Below are positions 43,844-55,789 of a stretch of DNA of 64,000 nt, piece by piece. Made by a program: the position numbers and the translations under genes. The notes below the pieces were generated by a model that saw nothing but the letters and a program-made list of their open reading frames with translations, had not been told where the DNA came from and made no database searches. Positions within the stretch are counted from its first letter, which is position 1. Every line of letters starts with the position of its first letter. The DNA is from Polyodon spathula (lineage: Eukaryota > Chordata > Actinopteri > Acipenseriformes > Polyodontidae): NCBI RefSeq assembly GCF_017654505.1, contig NC_054543.1, positions 26,414,747 to 26,478,746 on the forward strand. The letters are read 5' to 3'.

Positions 43844-44260
43844 CTCTGCTGGTGAAGGTGGGAGCGGCAAGCAGTCCTCCCACTGCTGTGGAGGCAGAAC
43901 CAGCATGTTTTCTCCCTCTGCTGGTGGAGGTGGGAACAGCAGGTATTCCTCCTCTGCTGGTGGAGACGTGGGTTGTGGATGGACCGGCTCCCCCTCTTGG
44001 GTTGTGGACGCTCGGCCTCCTTCCTCTTGGCTTGTGGATGGTAGACCTCTTCCCTCTTGGGCTGTGGACACACAGCCTCCTCCCTCTTGGGCTGTGGGCG
44101 CTCAGCCTCCTCTCTCTTGGGCTGTGAATGGTCGGCCTCCTCCCTCTTGGGCTGTGGCGATGATGGGGTTCGCTGCTCCAGCAGCCAAAACTATCCGGAT
44201 GCCCCAGACACCGTCCCCAACTAGTAGGCTTATTTTTGCCCCTCGGCCACAATCTGCACA
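43844..44260 (-). mobile_element. Internal-domain fragment of a Pro/Glu-rich LTR element
   Basis: The minus strand carries RPQPKREE-type repeats (44160-43990), then PPAEEEYLLFPPPPAEGE and similar repeats (43980-43850). It matches the interiors at 4.8-6.0 kb and 18.1-18.7 kb in kind. No LTR can be joined to it with confidence. The CR1 tail abuts its left side. Confidence 0.6.
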
Positions 44261-44823
44261 AGTTTTTTATTTCCATACTGGCAGAGAACGAGTTGCCTAA
44301 TCTCACCTCTGCCAGAAACAAAACAATAACCAAACAAAACCGTACAGCTACAACATCATATATCCAAATAATAAATCATAACAATAATAACGCAAAACCA
44401 ATGCAAAATAATAAACTGCATAGGGGCAGAGGGGTACCCCGTTCTAAAATAAACAATTACATGTACAGGGCTTCTTGCCCTGTTACAGGTATGCTAACAG
44501 TTTATACATTACAGGTGTACTACGCTCAAAACACTAACTTAACATGCAAACTACTATACGTATATGTGTACAACAACACACCACTTACTTTCAAAACACC
44601 CTCATGCTCAAAACCCTCTACAGTACATTAATTTACATTGCTTTGTATCGAGGGATTACAAATGTTTTCGCTGTACATGTTTTGGATGTGTTATCATGTT
44701 TAATACAACTTTTTTTGAATGCACAAAAAGAAAAATATGTTTAATATTATAACAAATACTACAGTACTTATTTTAACATATTGAAGTGTAACTCCTGTAC
44801 ATACTTATAGAACATGTCTATAT
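44261..44823. other. Intronic spacer
   Basis: A/C-rich then AT-rich DNA with no recognised element. The first part may be flank of the LTR element just described. Confidence 0.4.
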
Positions 44824-45450
44824 TGTGGCTCACTGTCAGAGGGTAGTGGGTGTAGCCTTCGATGGACCAGCAGTGACATCACAGTCTCGAGGGTGGAGTG
44901 CAAAACTCAGCGCCAAGCCTGGCGTATGAGTGATATATTTATTTTGTATTTCAAAAAACAAAGGGGGGCCGAAGCCACTGTCAGCACCGAGTTTGGGAAG
45001 CAGTAATTATTCAAAAAAGAACACCAAAAAAACCCTGGTAATACCAGCAACAGTAGAACCGAGTTGAAAGAAAATAAATCAGAAGAGTCCCACACACAAC
45101 AGAAAAGAATACACAGCCAAGTCGCGGTAATTCTCTCAACTGCCGCTGTGGTGGTGGTGGCGCTGTAGAGAAGCTTGGTTCACCTCTGTCTTCATCTATA
45201 GCATACTGCAGCGCTCACTGCCCTAGGAATGGCTGGGGTCTGAGAGTTCCACAGATGTCTGCCGAGGTGGAAAGAGAAGGGTGGGGAATGGGACATTGGA
45301 CAGACAACCACCTGTTCAAGGTTCTGGAGAAGACAAAAGGCACGCACACACGTAGCAACAAATATCCAGCAGCTCAGCTTTCTCCAGGTTGCTATCCTAG
45401 GACTGAGACCGAATGCAGACTCCGCACTGCGTGACGGACTTAACTGCCCA
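44824..45450 (-). repeat. LTR followed by a poly-G polypurine tract
   Basis: The 627-bp unit begins TGTGGCTCACTGTCAGAGG and ends CTTAACTGCCCA, followed by G and 30 C. On the minus strand this is a polypurine tract directly upstream of an LTR, so it is the 3' LTR of a minus-strand element. The interior to the right (45482-45690) is short and non-coding. It is a different family from the other LTRs here. Confidence 0.5.
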
Positions 45451-45451
45451 G

Positions 45452-45481
<30 letters not shown>
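45452..45481 (-). promoter_or_regulatory. Poly-C/G tract (30 bases), likely polypurine tract
   Basis: A homopolymer of 30 C placed one base from the LTR end, the same arrangement as at 4760-4781. Confidence 0.5.
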
Positions 45482-45482
<1 letters not shown>

Positions 45483-46229
45483 CAAAGTCGGTGGTGGGGG
45501 TTGGTACACCAGCCGTGTGGTGTACCAAGGTATAGTCCCGTTTTGCCGGCTTTTCTGGCTTGAAAATTTTTTTTCAACCGGTGGAAGGTCTGCATCAGTT
45601 CTGGTTTGCATGGCTTTGAATGGTTCTGGACTCTGGTTAATTTTAAAAAACAAATGCTGTGGAGAATAGTGAATCATTTTTGCTAGAAGAGAAACAAGAA
45701 TGTTAATAACTATTTCTTTTTTAAAGCAATTTTTCTTTTAATAAACAAAATAAACACAACAAATGTAACAACTGAAAAATTGGTTCTATTAACTTTTTCC
45801 AGTTCCAATCAATTCACTTAGGAATACACACCCTGAAAAGGTGTGTAAAAACATTCACTGCAACAGGTGGCTGTGAGCTAGAAGCGGAAGCTGCACTTAG
45901 CTTCGGGAACTTCCCATACTCAGCATGAATAGAAGGATGTGTTCACATTAAATGCCTAGAAAACAAAAAATTTATATGGAATTATCTTAACAAATGTGGT
46001 CCTGTATTTACTGATCATTCTCATGTCAGTAAAACCATTTGGGGGCATTAACATAATAACAATGAACAATTTATTTTTTTTAGCTACAAACTTAAAATTA
46101 TGTTCCAAATATGCGCATTCAGACCCCTGACCAATTCTCTCATATTACCGAATTACAAATGGTACATTGAAGTTTCATTCTTTTTGATATTTTATTTTTA
46201 AACACTGAAACTCAGAATCAATTATTGTA
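45482..46229. other. Intronic spacer
   Basis: The first 200 bp may be interior of the LTR element. The remainder is AT-rich with no motif. Confidence 0.4.
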
Positions 46230-47221
46230 AGGTGACATTGGTTTTATGTTGGGAAATATTTTTAAGAAAAATAAAACACTGAAATATCTTGCTTGCATAA
46301 GTATTCAACCCCTGTGCTGTGGAAGCTCCCAGTTTGCACCGATGAAAGAAATTGCCCTAACAAGGACACAATTACCTTACCATTGGCCTCCACCTGTGAA
46401 CCATTAAAGATGCTGTCACATTTTCTGGATAAAAACCCCACTGTTGAAGGATCATTGCATAGATTAGGGAAAGGGTACAAAATAATATCCAAGTGTTTGG
46501 ATATCCCAGTGAGCACAGTTGGATCAATAATCAGGAAGTGGAAGCTGCATCACACCACCCAGGCACTGCCAAGAAAAGGCCGTCCCTGAAAACTCAACGC
46601 TCAGACAAGAAGGGGACTTGTGAGAGAAGCCACAGAGAGGCCAACAATCACTTTGAAGGAGCTACAGAGTTCAGTGGCTGGGAGTGGAGTAATGGTGCAC
46701 CAGTCAACTATATCAAGAGCTCTGCAAAACACTGGCCTGTATGGGAGAGTGGCAAGAAAGAAGCCATTACTCAAAAAGTACCATCTGAAAGCACGTCTGG
46801 AGTGTGCCAGAAAGCATGAGAGTGACCCAGCTGCGATGTGGGAAAGGGTTTTGTGGTCAGATGAGACCAAGATAGAGCTTTTTGGCCAAAACTCAAAGCG
46901 CTATGTGTGGCGCAAACCTAACACTGCCCATGCCTCAAGACGCACCATCCTTACAGTGAAGTATGGTAGTGGCAGCATCATGCTGTGGGGATGCTTCTCA
47001 TCAGCAGGGACTGGGCATCTTGTTACAATTGAAGGAAGAATGGATGGAGCAAAATATAGGAAAATACTGCAAGAGAATCTGCTTCAGTCCGCTAAAAAAC
47101 TGAAGCTTGGGAGGAAATTCACCTTTCAGCAGGACAATGATCCCAAGCACAAGGCCAAAGCAACATTGGAGAGGCTGAAGAACAAAAAGGTGAATGTCTT
47201 ACAGTGGCCCAGTCAAAGGCG
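46230..47221 (+). mobile_element. Tc1-like transposon, third family, 3'-truncated
   Basis: Starts somewhere near 46200-46270 (ATAAGTATTCAACCCCTGTG leader) and ends abruptly at 47221 in an AAT microsatellite. The missing end would hold the third catalytic acid, the C-terminus and the right inverted repeat. It lies in the first AMPK intron. Confidence 0.85.
46400..47221 (+). pseudogene. Tc1-like transposase, one nonsense codon and truncated
   Basis: One continuous frame contains the helix-turn-helix (GYKIISKCLDIPVSTVGSII), the GRP linker, a TGA stop at 46587-46589, then [33 protein letters not shown] (first catalytic Asp), [14 protein letters not shown] and [15 protein letters not shown] (second Asp). 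It stops at QWPSQ, before SPDLNP and the catalytic Glu. This is the best preserved transposase of the window but is disabled by the stop and the lost end. Start codon uncertain. Confidence 0.85.
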
Positions 47222-47262
<41 letters not shown>

Positions 47263-47264
47263 TA
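47222..47264. repeat. (AAT)n microsatellite
   Basis: ATA/AAT trinucleotides directly at the broken end of the Tc1 copy. Confidence 0.9.
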
Positions 47265-47986
47265 ATATTAATAAAAAACAACACTATGTAACACAATTTT
47301 TGTTCCTGGGTAGTAAGTGATATTTCCTAATTGCTTATGCCTCAAAAGTATAGAAAATGGCTATTATTCCCCACAGACTTTGCTTTTGTGACCAGGACTG
47401 GTAAATTTCAAAATATCACTATTTCCAATGAGAAAACGGGTGCTTTTGTGTCTTTTCGTTCACATAAAGTCAGAAAAAAAACAACATATGAATCCAAATT
47501 AACATGTATTTATACTAAAGTAATACAAAAATGACTACAAAAGATTTAGAAGTGAGTAGTTTTTCGAGAGTTACGATTATACTGTAAATTTACTTTCTTT
47601 ACTTACAATCTTTTGTAGTCATTTTTGACAGCGTGTGTAAAATAAACAGCGTGTGAAAATAAATTGGACCTGCCGCGTCTGACAGGCACTGAATAAATGG
47701 ACCACTAAAGGTTAATGATGAAAGAAGAAAAAGGATAAAATTAATCTTTCCTTTCCACGTAAATCAACAAGCAAAATGGTAATGTAATAAATAATACAAT
47801 AATGAAGAAAATTGTGACGATTCTAATGTAATACTAAGTATTAAAATTAACTTTTATATTGATTTTATACCGCTGTTACAGGCCTATAATAATACCGTCA
47901 GTAATATAAATAGATGAGATGGATGCAGTCATTTTATCAATTAACTGTAAGATTAAAAAAGTTTTTTTTTTTAACCGAGACAGCCC

Positions 47987-48033
<47 letters not shown>

Positions 48034-48137
48034 ATTCAAACTTTCCTTGTACAATGATTCATTTCAGATGTTTATAATGTACCGCACAAAAAAGTTTGTT
48101 GGTACATTGACATAGATTTTTGTCTTCTATTTTCCAG
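47265..48137. other. Intronic spacer with (TG)n
   Basis: A TG dinucleotide run spans 47993-48029. The rest is AT-rich and ends in the splice acceptor TTCTATTTTCCAG before the next exon. Confidence 0.6.
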
Positions 48138-48183
48138 GTACAAATTTACGAATTGGAAGAGCATAAAATTGAAACATGGAGAG
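48138..48183 (+). CDS. prkag3: AMPK gamma subunit, exon (linker CBS1-CBS2)
   Basis: A 46-bp exon between TTTTCCAG and GTTTGT encodes VQIYELEEHKIETWR and leaves one base of a Glu codon. The peptide is invariant or nearly so across vertebrate gamma subunits and forms the helical link after the first CBS motif. The reading phase continues from the 42851 exon and into the 48937 exon. Confidence 0.9.
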
Positions 48184-48936
48184 GTTTGTTTTCTCAGTTT
48201 CTGAACTATGCAAATAATTCCAATAACGCCTTCATTATGCAGGTATGCAGCTGCACAGAGCAATAAGGCAGTAGAACCAGGGGTGAGACTTCTTGACTTG
48301 AGTTCTGTTCAGACTTTCTAACAACCACTATGTTTTTTGCACAAATACCCACTCAGTCAAGTGTCCACGCACTGTCTTTAAATTGGATTACCTGTTAAAT
48401 TTGTTTGGGAATAAAAAGGACTGATAACCAATTCTTAATAGTTTCTATCCTTAGCAAAGATAGTTGCCTTGTTTGCGGTTATACATCATTCCTCATGATC
48501 TCTGGCCCAGAAAGATCGGTCTGAACTTTACAAAACTATAAAGTTGTTCTTGAAATATTGTTTTTAAGGTATAGTTCTGCATATGCAAATATTTCAAATG
48601 CAATAAGCTTCTCATGCACCCTGGTCTCCATGCGATATGCCAGATGGTCTAAATATGCCAGATGGTCAGATAAGTTATTGGTGCAAGTGTACAGTAAAAA
48701 TAAGGGAGGAGGGCCCAACGGAGTTGAAAGGTTATTGCATCATGTTTTCTTTATAATCAGAAAGTATTCAACTACCATCCTATCGGCACAGGTACTGTTC
48801 TATTTAATACAATTAAGATTTGATATGTCAGAACTACGCTGTAAACATCACAAACAGGTAAAGGCCAATGTGAACATGAAGTTTAGTGACTTCTATTTAT
48901 GATCTCTGCTTTGTTTTTCTTTTTGTCTCATTTCAG
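48184..48936. other. Intron
   Basis: A 753-bp intron. ATATGCCAGATGGTC is duplicated in tandem near 48636-48668. It ends TTTTGTCTCATTTCAG. Confidence 0.7.
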
Positions 48937-48991
48937 AAGTGTACTTAAATTATTCTTTACATTCACTCATCAGTATTGCACCCAACTCCAG
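48937..48991 (+). CDS. prkag3: AMPK gamma subunit, exon (CBS2 start)
   Basis: A 55-bp exon between TTTCAG and GTAAAC. It completes the Glu codon and encodes VYLNYSLHSLISIAPNS, ending within a Ser codon. The length and both phases fit the gamma-subunit exon that reads E-x-YL-x-x-x-x-x-x-LV-x-I-x-PN in mammals. The middle (NYSLHS) is diverged. Evidence of function is the kept frame and both splice sites. Confidence 0.8.
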
Positions 48992-49127
48992 GTAAACTAT
49001 CAATTTGGTTACCCCATAAATGAAAATGTTGTATTCTGACATTTTTTAGAAATACGATAATAATAATATAATCTGAAAAAATCTTAAAAGGAGCGGGCAT
49101 AGTTAACCCGAACCAATACTTGAAGTG

Positions 49128-49376
49128 CAGTACAGAAACCAGGACCAGGGGACACAGCTGGAAACAAAGTGTAGACAGACATAGGGTTAGAGACACTGCT
49201 TCACAGAGTGGGGAGGGGATGATGGGTTATCTAGCCATGATGTTGATGCTGAATCCATGGGATCCTTTAAGACACAACATTTGTTTTTTAGATAAAGCAG
49301 GTTCTAGGAACTGAACAAACACAGAAGGGCTGAATGCCCACCTCTTGTTTGTACATTTTATTATGTTCTTATGAGT
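49128..49376 (+). mobile_element. CR1 3'-end fragment, diverged subfamily
   Basis: ETRTRGHSWKQSVDRHRV and a degenerate 3' end finish in TTATGTTCTTATG at 49364-49376. It sits in the 483-bp intron between two AMPK exons, about 100 bp upstream of the next exon. The sequence is clearly older than the other CR1 copies. Confidence 0.7.
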
Positions 49377-49474
49377 GTTTTATAGGTTTGGATGAAATTG
49401 AGGAGAACATTTGAGTAAAATACAGGGCAAAAAATACATGGCATAGAAATTATGTTCTCTGATTTCTTTTTCAG

Positions 49475-49601
49475 CCTGTTTGATGCAGTTTACTCCTTAA
49501 TAAAAAACAAGATCCATCGGCTTCCTGTCATTGACCCTGAATCTGGCAACGTCCTCAGCATTCTCACACACAAGCGGATCCTAAAGTTCCTTCACATCTT
49601 T
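49475..49601 (+). CDS. prkag3: AMPK gamma subunit, exon (CBS2)
   Basis: A 127-bp exon between TTTTTCAG and GTGAGT. After completing Ser it reads [19 protein letters not shown], then [20 protein letters not shown] and HIF. IHRLPV with the basic HR pair and THKRIL are nucleotide-binding and core residues of the second CBS motif. The KFLHIF ending is typical of gamma-3, whereas gamma-1 and gamma-2 usually end KFLKLF or KFLQLF; PESGN is shared with gamma-1. I therefore favour gamma-3 (prkag3), with gamma-1 possible. The remaining CBS3-CBS4 exons were not found in the next 14 kb. Confidence 0.9.
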
Positions 49602-50837
<1,236 letters not shown>

Positions 50838-51052
50838 CTGTAGAAAGTCTACATCCCCTTGAACATTTTTTGCATTTTGTTGTGTCAGTGCCTCAGAGTT
50901 TCATGCATTTAAATGAGGATTTTATTTCCACTTATCTACACACCATACTTCACACTGTTAAGGGGAAAAAAGTTTTTTACTGAGAAAAAAAATTATATAT
51001 TAAAAATACAAAACCAAAAAATCATAATTGGATAAGTCTCCACCCCCCTGAG

Positions 51053-51598
51053 TTAATACTTGGTGGAAGTACCTTTGGTAGCAATTACAGCTGTGAGTCT
51101 GTTGGGATAAGTCTCTACCAACTTTGCACACCTAGATTTGGCAAGATTTGACCAATGTTCTTTACAAAACTGTTCAAGCTCTGTCAAGTTCCTTGGGGAG
51201 CTTTGATGGACAGCAATCTTCAAGTCATGCCACAAATTTTTGATTGGATTTAGGTCGGGGCTGTGACAGGGCCACTCAAGGACATTTATCTTTTTGTTCC
51301 TTAGCCACTCCAGTGTAGCTTTGGCTGTGTGCTTTGGGTTGTTGTCATGCTGAAAGGTGAACTTCCATCCCAGTTTCAGCTTTCTTGCAGAGGGCAGCAG
51401 GTTTTCCTCAAGGACTTCTTTGTACTTTGCTCCATTCACTTTCCCTTCTATCCTGACAAGTGCCCCAGTCCCTGCCAATGAGAAACATCCCCATAACATG
51501 ATACTGCCCCCACCATGCTTCACAGTAGGGATGGTGTTCTTTGGGTGATGAGCTGTTTTGGGTTTGCGCCAAACAACACTAACAGCCAGAAAGTTCAA
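51053..51598 (-). pseudogene. Tc1-like transposase catalytic domain, Glu lost
   Basis: A 181-residue frame runs [55 protein letters not shown] (second catalytic Asp), then [15 protein letters not shown]. The catalytic Glu of the DD34E triad is replaced by Lys. The C-terminus ([15 protein letters not shown] to ATKGTSTKY) is complete. In the related copy at 30.7 kb the same position is Arg. Catalytically dead. Confidence 0.88.
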
Positions 51599-51902
51599 TT
51601 TTAGTTTTATCAGACCACAAAACTTTTTGCCACATGGCTATGGAATCTCCTGAGTGTTTTTTTGCATACAGGATTCAATGTGGGCTTTCTTGAGTAATGG
51701 TTTCCTTCTTGCCACCCTACCATACAGGCCAGATTTGTGGAGTGCTTGGGATATTATTGTCATATGGCCATTCTTGGCCATAAAAGCCTATAGCTCTTGG
51801 AAAGTTGCCATTGGCCTCTTGGTAGCCTCTCTGATCAGTCTCCTTCTTGCTCGGTCATCCAGTTTGGAGGGATGGCCTGATCTAGGCAGGCTCGTTGGTG
51901 CC

Positions 51903-52490
51903 TGTGATGAGTCAAAGGGATTTCAGTCTGTGTTTCAGCCTCCCGACGGTAGATGGCATCAAACCAACTCGGGACTTCCCTTACCAAGATCTCGTGACCA
52001 TGGCAAAAGTCATCTTTTTGAGGGGCGGCACCTTGGTGAGGGGCGGAAGTACGGGTATGTAAATTCCAGCCACTGGAGTCAAGTGAAGGATAAGGACACT
52101 TGTCAGTTGGGGATTGGTGTTCCACTGACTACAGAGGCGGGACATTACATACTAAAGGAAACGTACTACTGTGTTCGGGGTTGGTCCGAAAGTAAAATAG
52201 GCAGAGTAACGGGTGAAGGGAGAGACTAGTTTGGTGCAGCGGGATTTTTTGAAAACACTAACATTTCTTTTGTCTTTTTTTGTTTATGTATGGTTCGCCA
52301 CGAAGACGATTAAAGACGAGTTCTCACAGTCTGTTTTGGATTTCACCCCTGCACTCCTTCCCTCACACCATTTTGTTTTCTTTTGTTATTTAATTCTTTT
52401 GTTGTGTATAGATAATAAAAATAAATTATTTTATTTCTGTACACATACATTACTGTCTGGACATTCCATTTAATACACTCTTGCCTCACA
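51903..52490 (+). repeat. Solo LTR with 5-bp target duplication inside Tc1
   Basis: A 588-bp insert begins TGTGATGAGTCAAAGG and ends CTCTTGCCTCACA (TG...CA). It is flanked by perfect GTGCC repeats (51898-51902 and 52491-52495). Removing it restores the Tc1 sequence as found in the 31.3-kb copy. An ATAATAAAAATAAATTATT stretch at about 52413 could act as a polyadenylation region, suggesting plus orientation. The family is not seen elsewhere in the window. Confidence 0.8.
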
Positions 52491-52999
52491 GTGCCATACA
52501 CCTTCCATTTCTTAATACTCCTCTTGACCATGCTCCAAGGGATATTTTGATATTTTTTATCCTGATCCCCTGATCTGTGCCTTTCAACAACTTTGTCCTG
52601 GAGTTCTTTTGAAAGTGCTTTGGTACTCATGGTTGAGACTTTGCTTTGCACTACCCAGCAGAACCTACAGGAACTGCTGAATTTATCCTGAAATCATGTG
52701 AATCACTATAATTTGACACAGGTGGAGGCCACTTAACTAGGTGTGTGATTTTGAAGGCGATTGGTTACACCTGAGCTAATTTAGGATTGCTATTACAAGG
52801 GGGGTGGACACTTATCCATCCAAGCTATTTCAGTTTTAATTTTTAATTACTTTTCTACAAATCTCTAGGATATTTTTTCACTTGTAAGTGTGGGGTAGGA
52901 TGTGTAGATAAATGGAAAAAAAAGTTTTTAATTCCAGGCTATAAGGCAACAAATGATGACAATTTTGAAAGGGGGTGTAGACTTTCTATAGGCACTGTA

Positions 53000-54035
53000 T
53001 GCACACACAGAACTGTAATTAATTTACACTCCAATTAAGACATCATGTGAGTAAAAGGCAATGTTACTTTAAAGTCTTGAGCATTTTCAATAAATACTGT
53101 ACACACTTTTATGCTAATTTATGGGTAGAGGTTGTCCAAATCTGCGGGAAAATATGCAAAAACTGGACATTTTAAGCAGATATCTGTGGAGTACTCTGTG
53201 GAGCATCTGTTTAGTATTTGTATTAATAGTGGCTTATGAAAATGTAAATCAAGTAAAGATAATCATATCAAACAATGTGTGGGTTCAGTAAATGTATCAA
53301 GCATTTCTGTCAGGAACATCTTTAGAAACTGTCAAACAAAAACATCACATCACATGAGACTTCTTATTGGGCCACCTTTCCAAAGTCTTAACTCCAGCCT
53401 TCAATTAACTCCTACAGAAACATCTGTTAATTTAACAAAACCAGAACCAAACAACTATGTTCTATATTCCAGGTCACTTTAACAGTCTGCTTATGATGAT
53501 TATGATGACGATGAAGCTGCAGAATACGGCAAATCTGCGAAAAACTGCGAATTCGGCAGGAAACTGCAAATTCGGCAATTTCCAATGACTTACATTATCC
53601 ACAGATTCAGATTGACTACTTATGGGCTATACATTAACTACAGCCTTTCATTTTAACTGTAATGTTACGTTGAACAACAACTTAATTTACAATCGTTCTT
53701 ACTTTCCAAAATCACAAGCTCCTAAAAATTAAACCAGACCAAAACAAATGTCACATTTTTTTTAAAACTGATACCGTACAAATGCAAACAAAGAAACAAT
53801 AATATTGTATTCCTTATTGATCGCCTTGCTATGGCAATGTAAAGCATCCCAACTCTCTCTAGACACAAAGACTGTGTTTATTATATAGATTTATCTTCCA
53901 CAAATTCAGTGGACAGATCAGTAAATTGATAAGTTAGGTTCAGGGGGACAGACAGACGTGGTGTGGCACGGGAGGCATTTTGCCCCTTGTATCACTGCCG
54001 TTGCTTTCATAGGGTGTTTGGCAAATCAACGTACG
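53000..54035. other. Unannotated region
   Basis: No gene. A GAATTCGGCARGAAACTGCAAATTCGGCA-type short duplication lies near 53548-53578. Otherwise unique-looking. Confidence 0.45.
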
Positions 54036-54620
54036 ATGATACTACATGAAATACAAGGCCCTACATCACACAGATCCAGAATATCTCTCCAACATGCTGA
54101 CCCGCTATGTCCCTGCACGCAAGCTGAGGTCCTCTGACTCAGGCCTGCTGGTTATACCCAAGCAAAAGTGTGCCACACTTGGAGAGCACTCTTATCTACA
54201 TGCCCCCGACTCTCTGGAACTCTCTTCCAGCTTTAGTGTGTGCAGCTTCCACAATCGCTTGCTTCAAATCAACTCCCAAGATCCACTTGTTCTCTCTTGC
54301 TTGTAATGCTCTCTAAGCCTGGTGTCTGTTATTAGCTGTTGTCTAAATTGCTATTTCAGGTTTTTTTACTCCATCTTACCTTTATGATTCTGCTTGACAG
54401 ACAGGTCCTCAATGTTTAGAATTCATATTCTAGCCTTTTATTTAATGTAGTATGCCTATATTTAATGTGTTTGCGTTGTTTTTTAATGTTGTATTTAATG
54501 TACTATGTCCTGTATTTCATGTATTATGCATTGTTCCTCCCTATCTTGTAAAGAGCTTTGTGATGGTGGTCCACTATGAAAGGCGCTATATAAAATAAAT
54601 ATTGATTGATTGATTGATTG
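54036..54620 (+). mobile_element. L2-type LINE 3' end
   Basis: The plus frame YKALHHTDPEYLSNMLTRY, then PARKLRSSDSGLLVIPKQK and LGEHSYLHAPDSLELSSS, is the C-terminal signature of fish L2-type LINEs. It is followed by the conserved 3' UTR AAGAGCTTTGTGATGGTGG and GAAAGGCGCTATATAAAATA, ending in a (GATT)n tail at 54600-54620. The RT is missing (5' truncation). Confidence 0.82.
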
Positions 54621-55025
54621 AAGATGACAGGGTCAGCTTTATTTCGGTTCTTTTAAAACTGAAACCTTTCTTTTGCCTGTCTTTACTAGTTGTCAAATCG
54701 GACAACCTAAAAGGATTATTGTGAAATAAAAAATGCTTAACACGGCTAAATGTGCTTAAATTTAATTTAAAAAATTTGGAAATAGCAAGCCTAGTACTCT
54801 CCAATGCTATTCTAAAAGAGTATTTTATTATTAACATGTACAGTGTAATAATGAGTGAGTGTAGCGGGCCTTATTTTGCATTGTGTATGTTGCTTAGGAA
54901 TGTCTGTATCCGATTAAAAAGGCATGGAAGAAATAACCAGTCTCCCCTCACAATACAGCCACCTCCATCACACATCACAGTTTTTAAAAGAAGACTCCAA
55001 AATGAAAATTATTTTGTAAAGACAT
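54621..55025. other. Unannotated spacer
   Basis: No element recognised between two L2-type ends. Confidence 0.5.
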
Positions 55026-55497
55026 GAATCAATAAATGAATCAAATTTATTTTGTATAGAGCTTTCATCCCAAGGCATCCCAAAGCACTGCACGTTACAA
55101 ATAAATATACTATACAATAATATAATGTACAATAACATATCAAAAAACATCCAAAAACATATGGGGAAAATAAATAAAATAAAATACATATTAACAAAAT
55201 TCTAAAATATGCCATTCCAATCTACAAAAAGGCCTCTGCGTAAAGATGTGTTTCAAGCTTTGATTTAAATGCATTTAGTGAGTCAGCTTTATAGATTTCA
55301 ATTGGAAGATTGATCCTTGATACAGGTGCATAATGACTAAAGGCTCTTCCACCACACGAGCTGCATTTTATCATTGTAGTCACCTGAAGCCCAGCATAAG
55401 CAGATCTCAATTGGTGTCCAGGGACATAAGATAAAAGCATATCATTAATGTAAGTAGGGCCATTTCCAGAGCCAACCTTAAATGTCATTAATAACAT
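55026..55497 (-). mobile_element. L2-type LINE 3' end, second subfamily
   Basis: The minus frame DMLLSYVPGHQLRSAYAGLQ and GGRAFSHYAPVSRINLPIEI is followed by a 3' UTR with GCTTTGGGATGCCTTGGGAT and CTCTATACAAAATAAATTTG, the L2-type terminus. It lies about 400 bp from the plus-oriented L2 end, tail facing tail. Confidence 0.78.
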
Positions 55498-55789
55498 TTT
55501 AAAAATACTGTGTAGTACTACATAATTAATGAATACATTTTATACTTTTTTTCCTACCAAAAATTTCTTATTTGGAATCTTGTGCTGAGTTACAAAAAAA
55601 AACAAAAAACAAAACACACTACTCCATATCACCAGATTTATATTGCGGCATTTTAAAATTCAAACACAGAATTAATTATCCTCCATATTGTTTATTAGTT
55701 TGTTAAAATGATAAGATATTGCAATTAATACAACACTTGCCAATTTTAAGCATGACAGAGTTGTAATTGATAGGAAAACATTTTAAACT
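55498..55789. other. Unannotated spacer
   Basis: AT-rich; no motif. Confidence 0.5.

Noticed and set aside
45192..45677. 161-codon minus-strand frame with a Gly run
   Set aside because: It reads through the poly-G tract and LTR; no domain, and the Gly run is the tract itself.
51654..52229. 191-codon plus-strand open frame
   Set aside because: It crosses from antisense Tc1 sequence into the inserted LTR. The LTR boundary with its target duplication explains the fusion.
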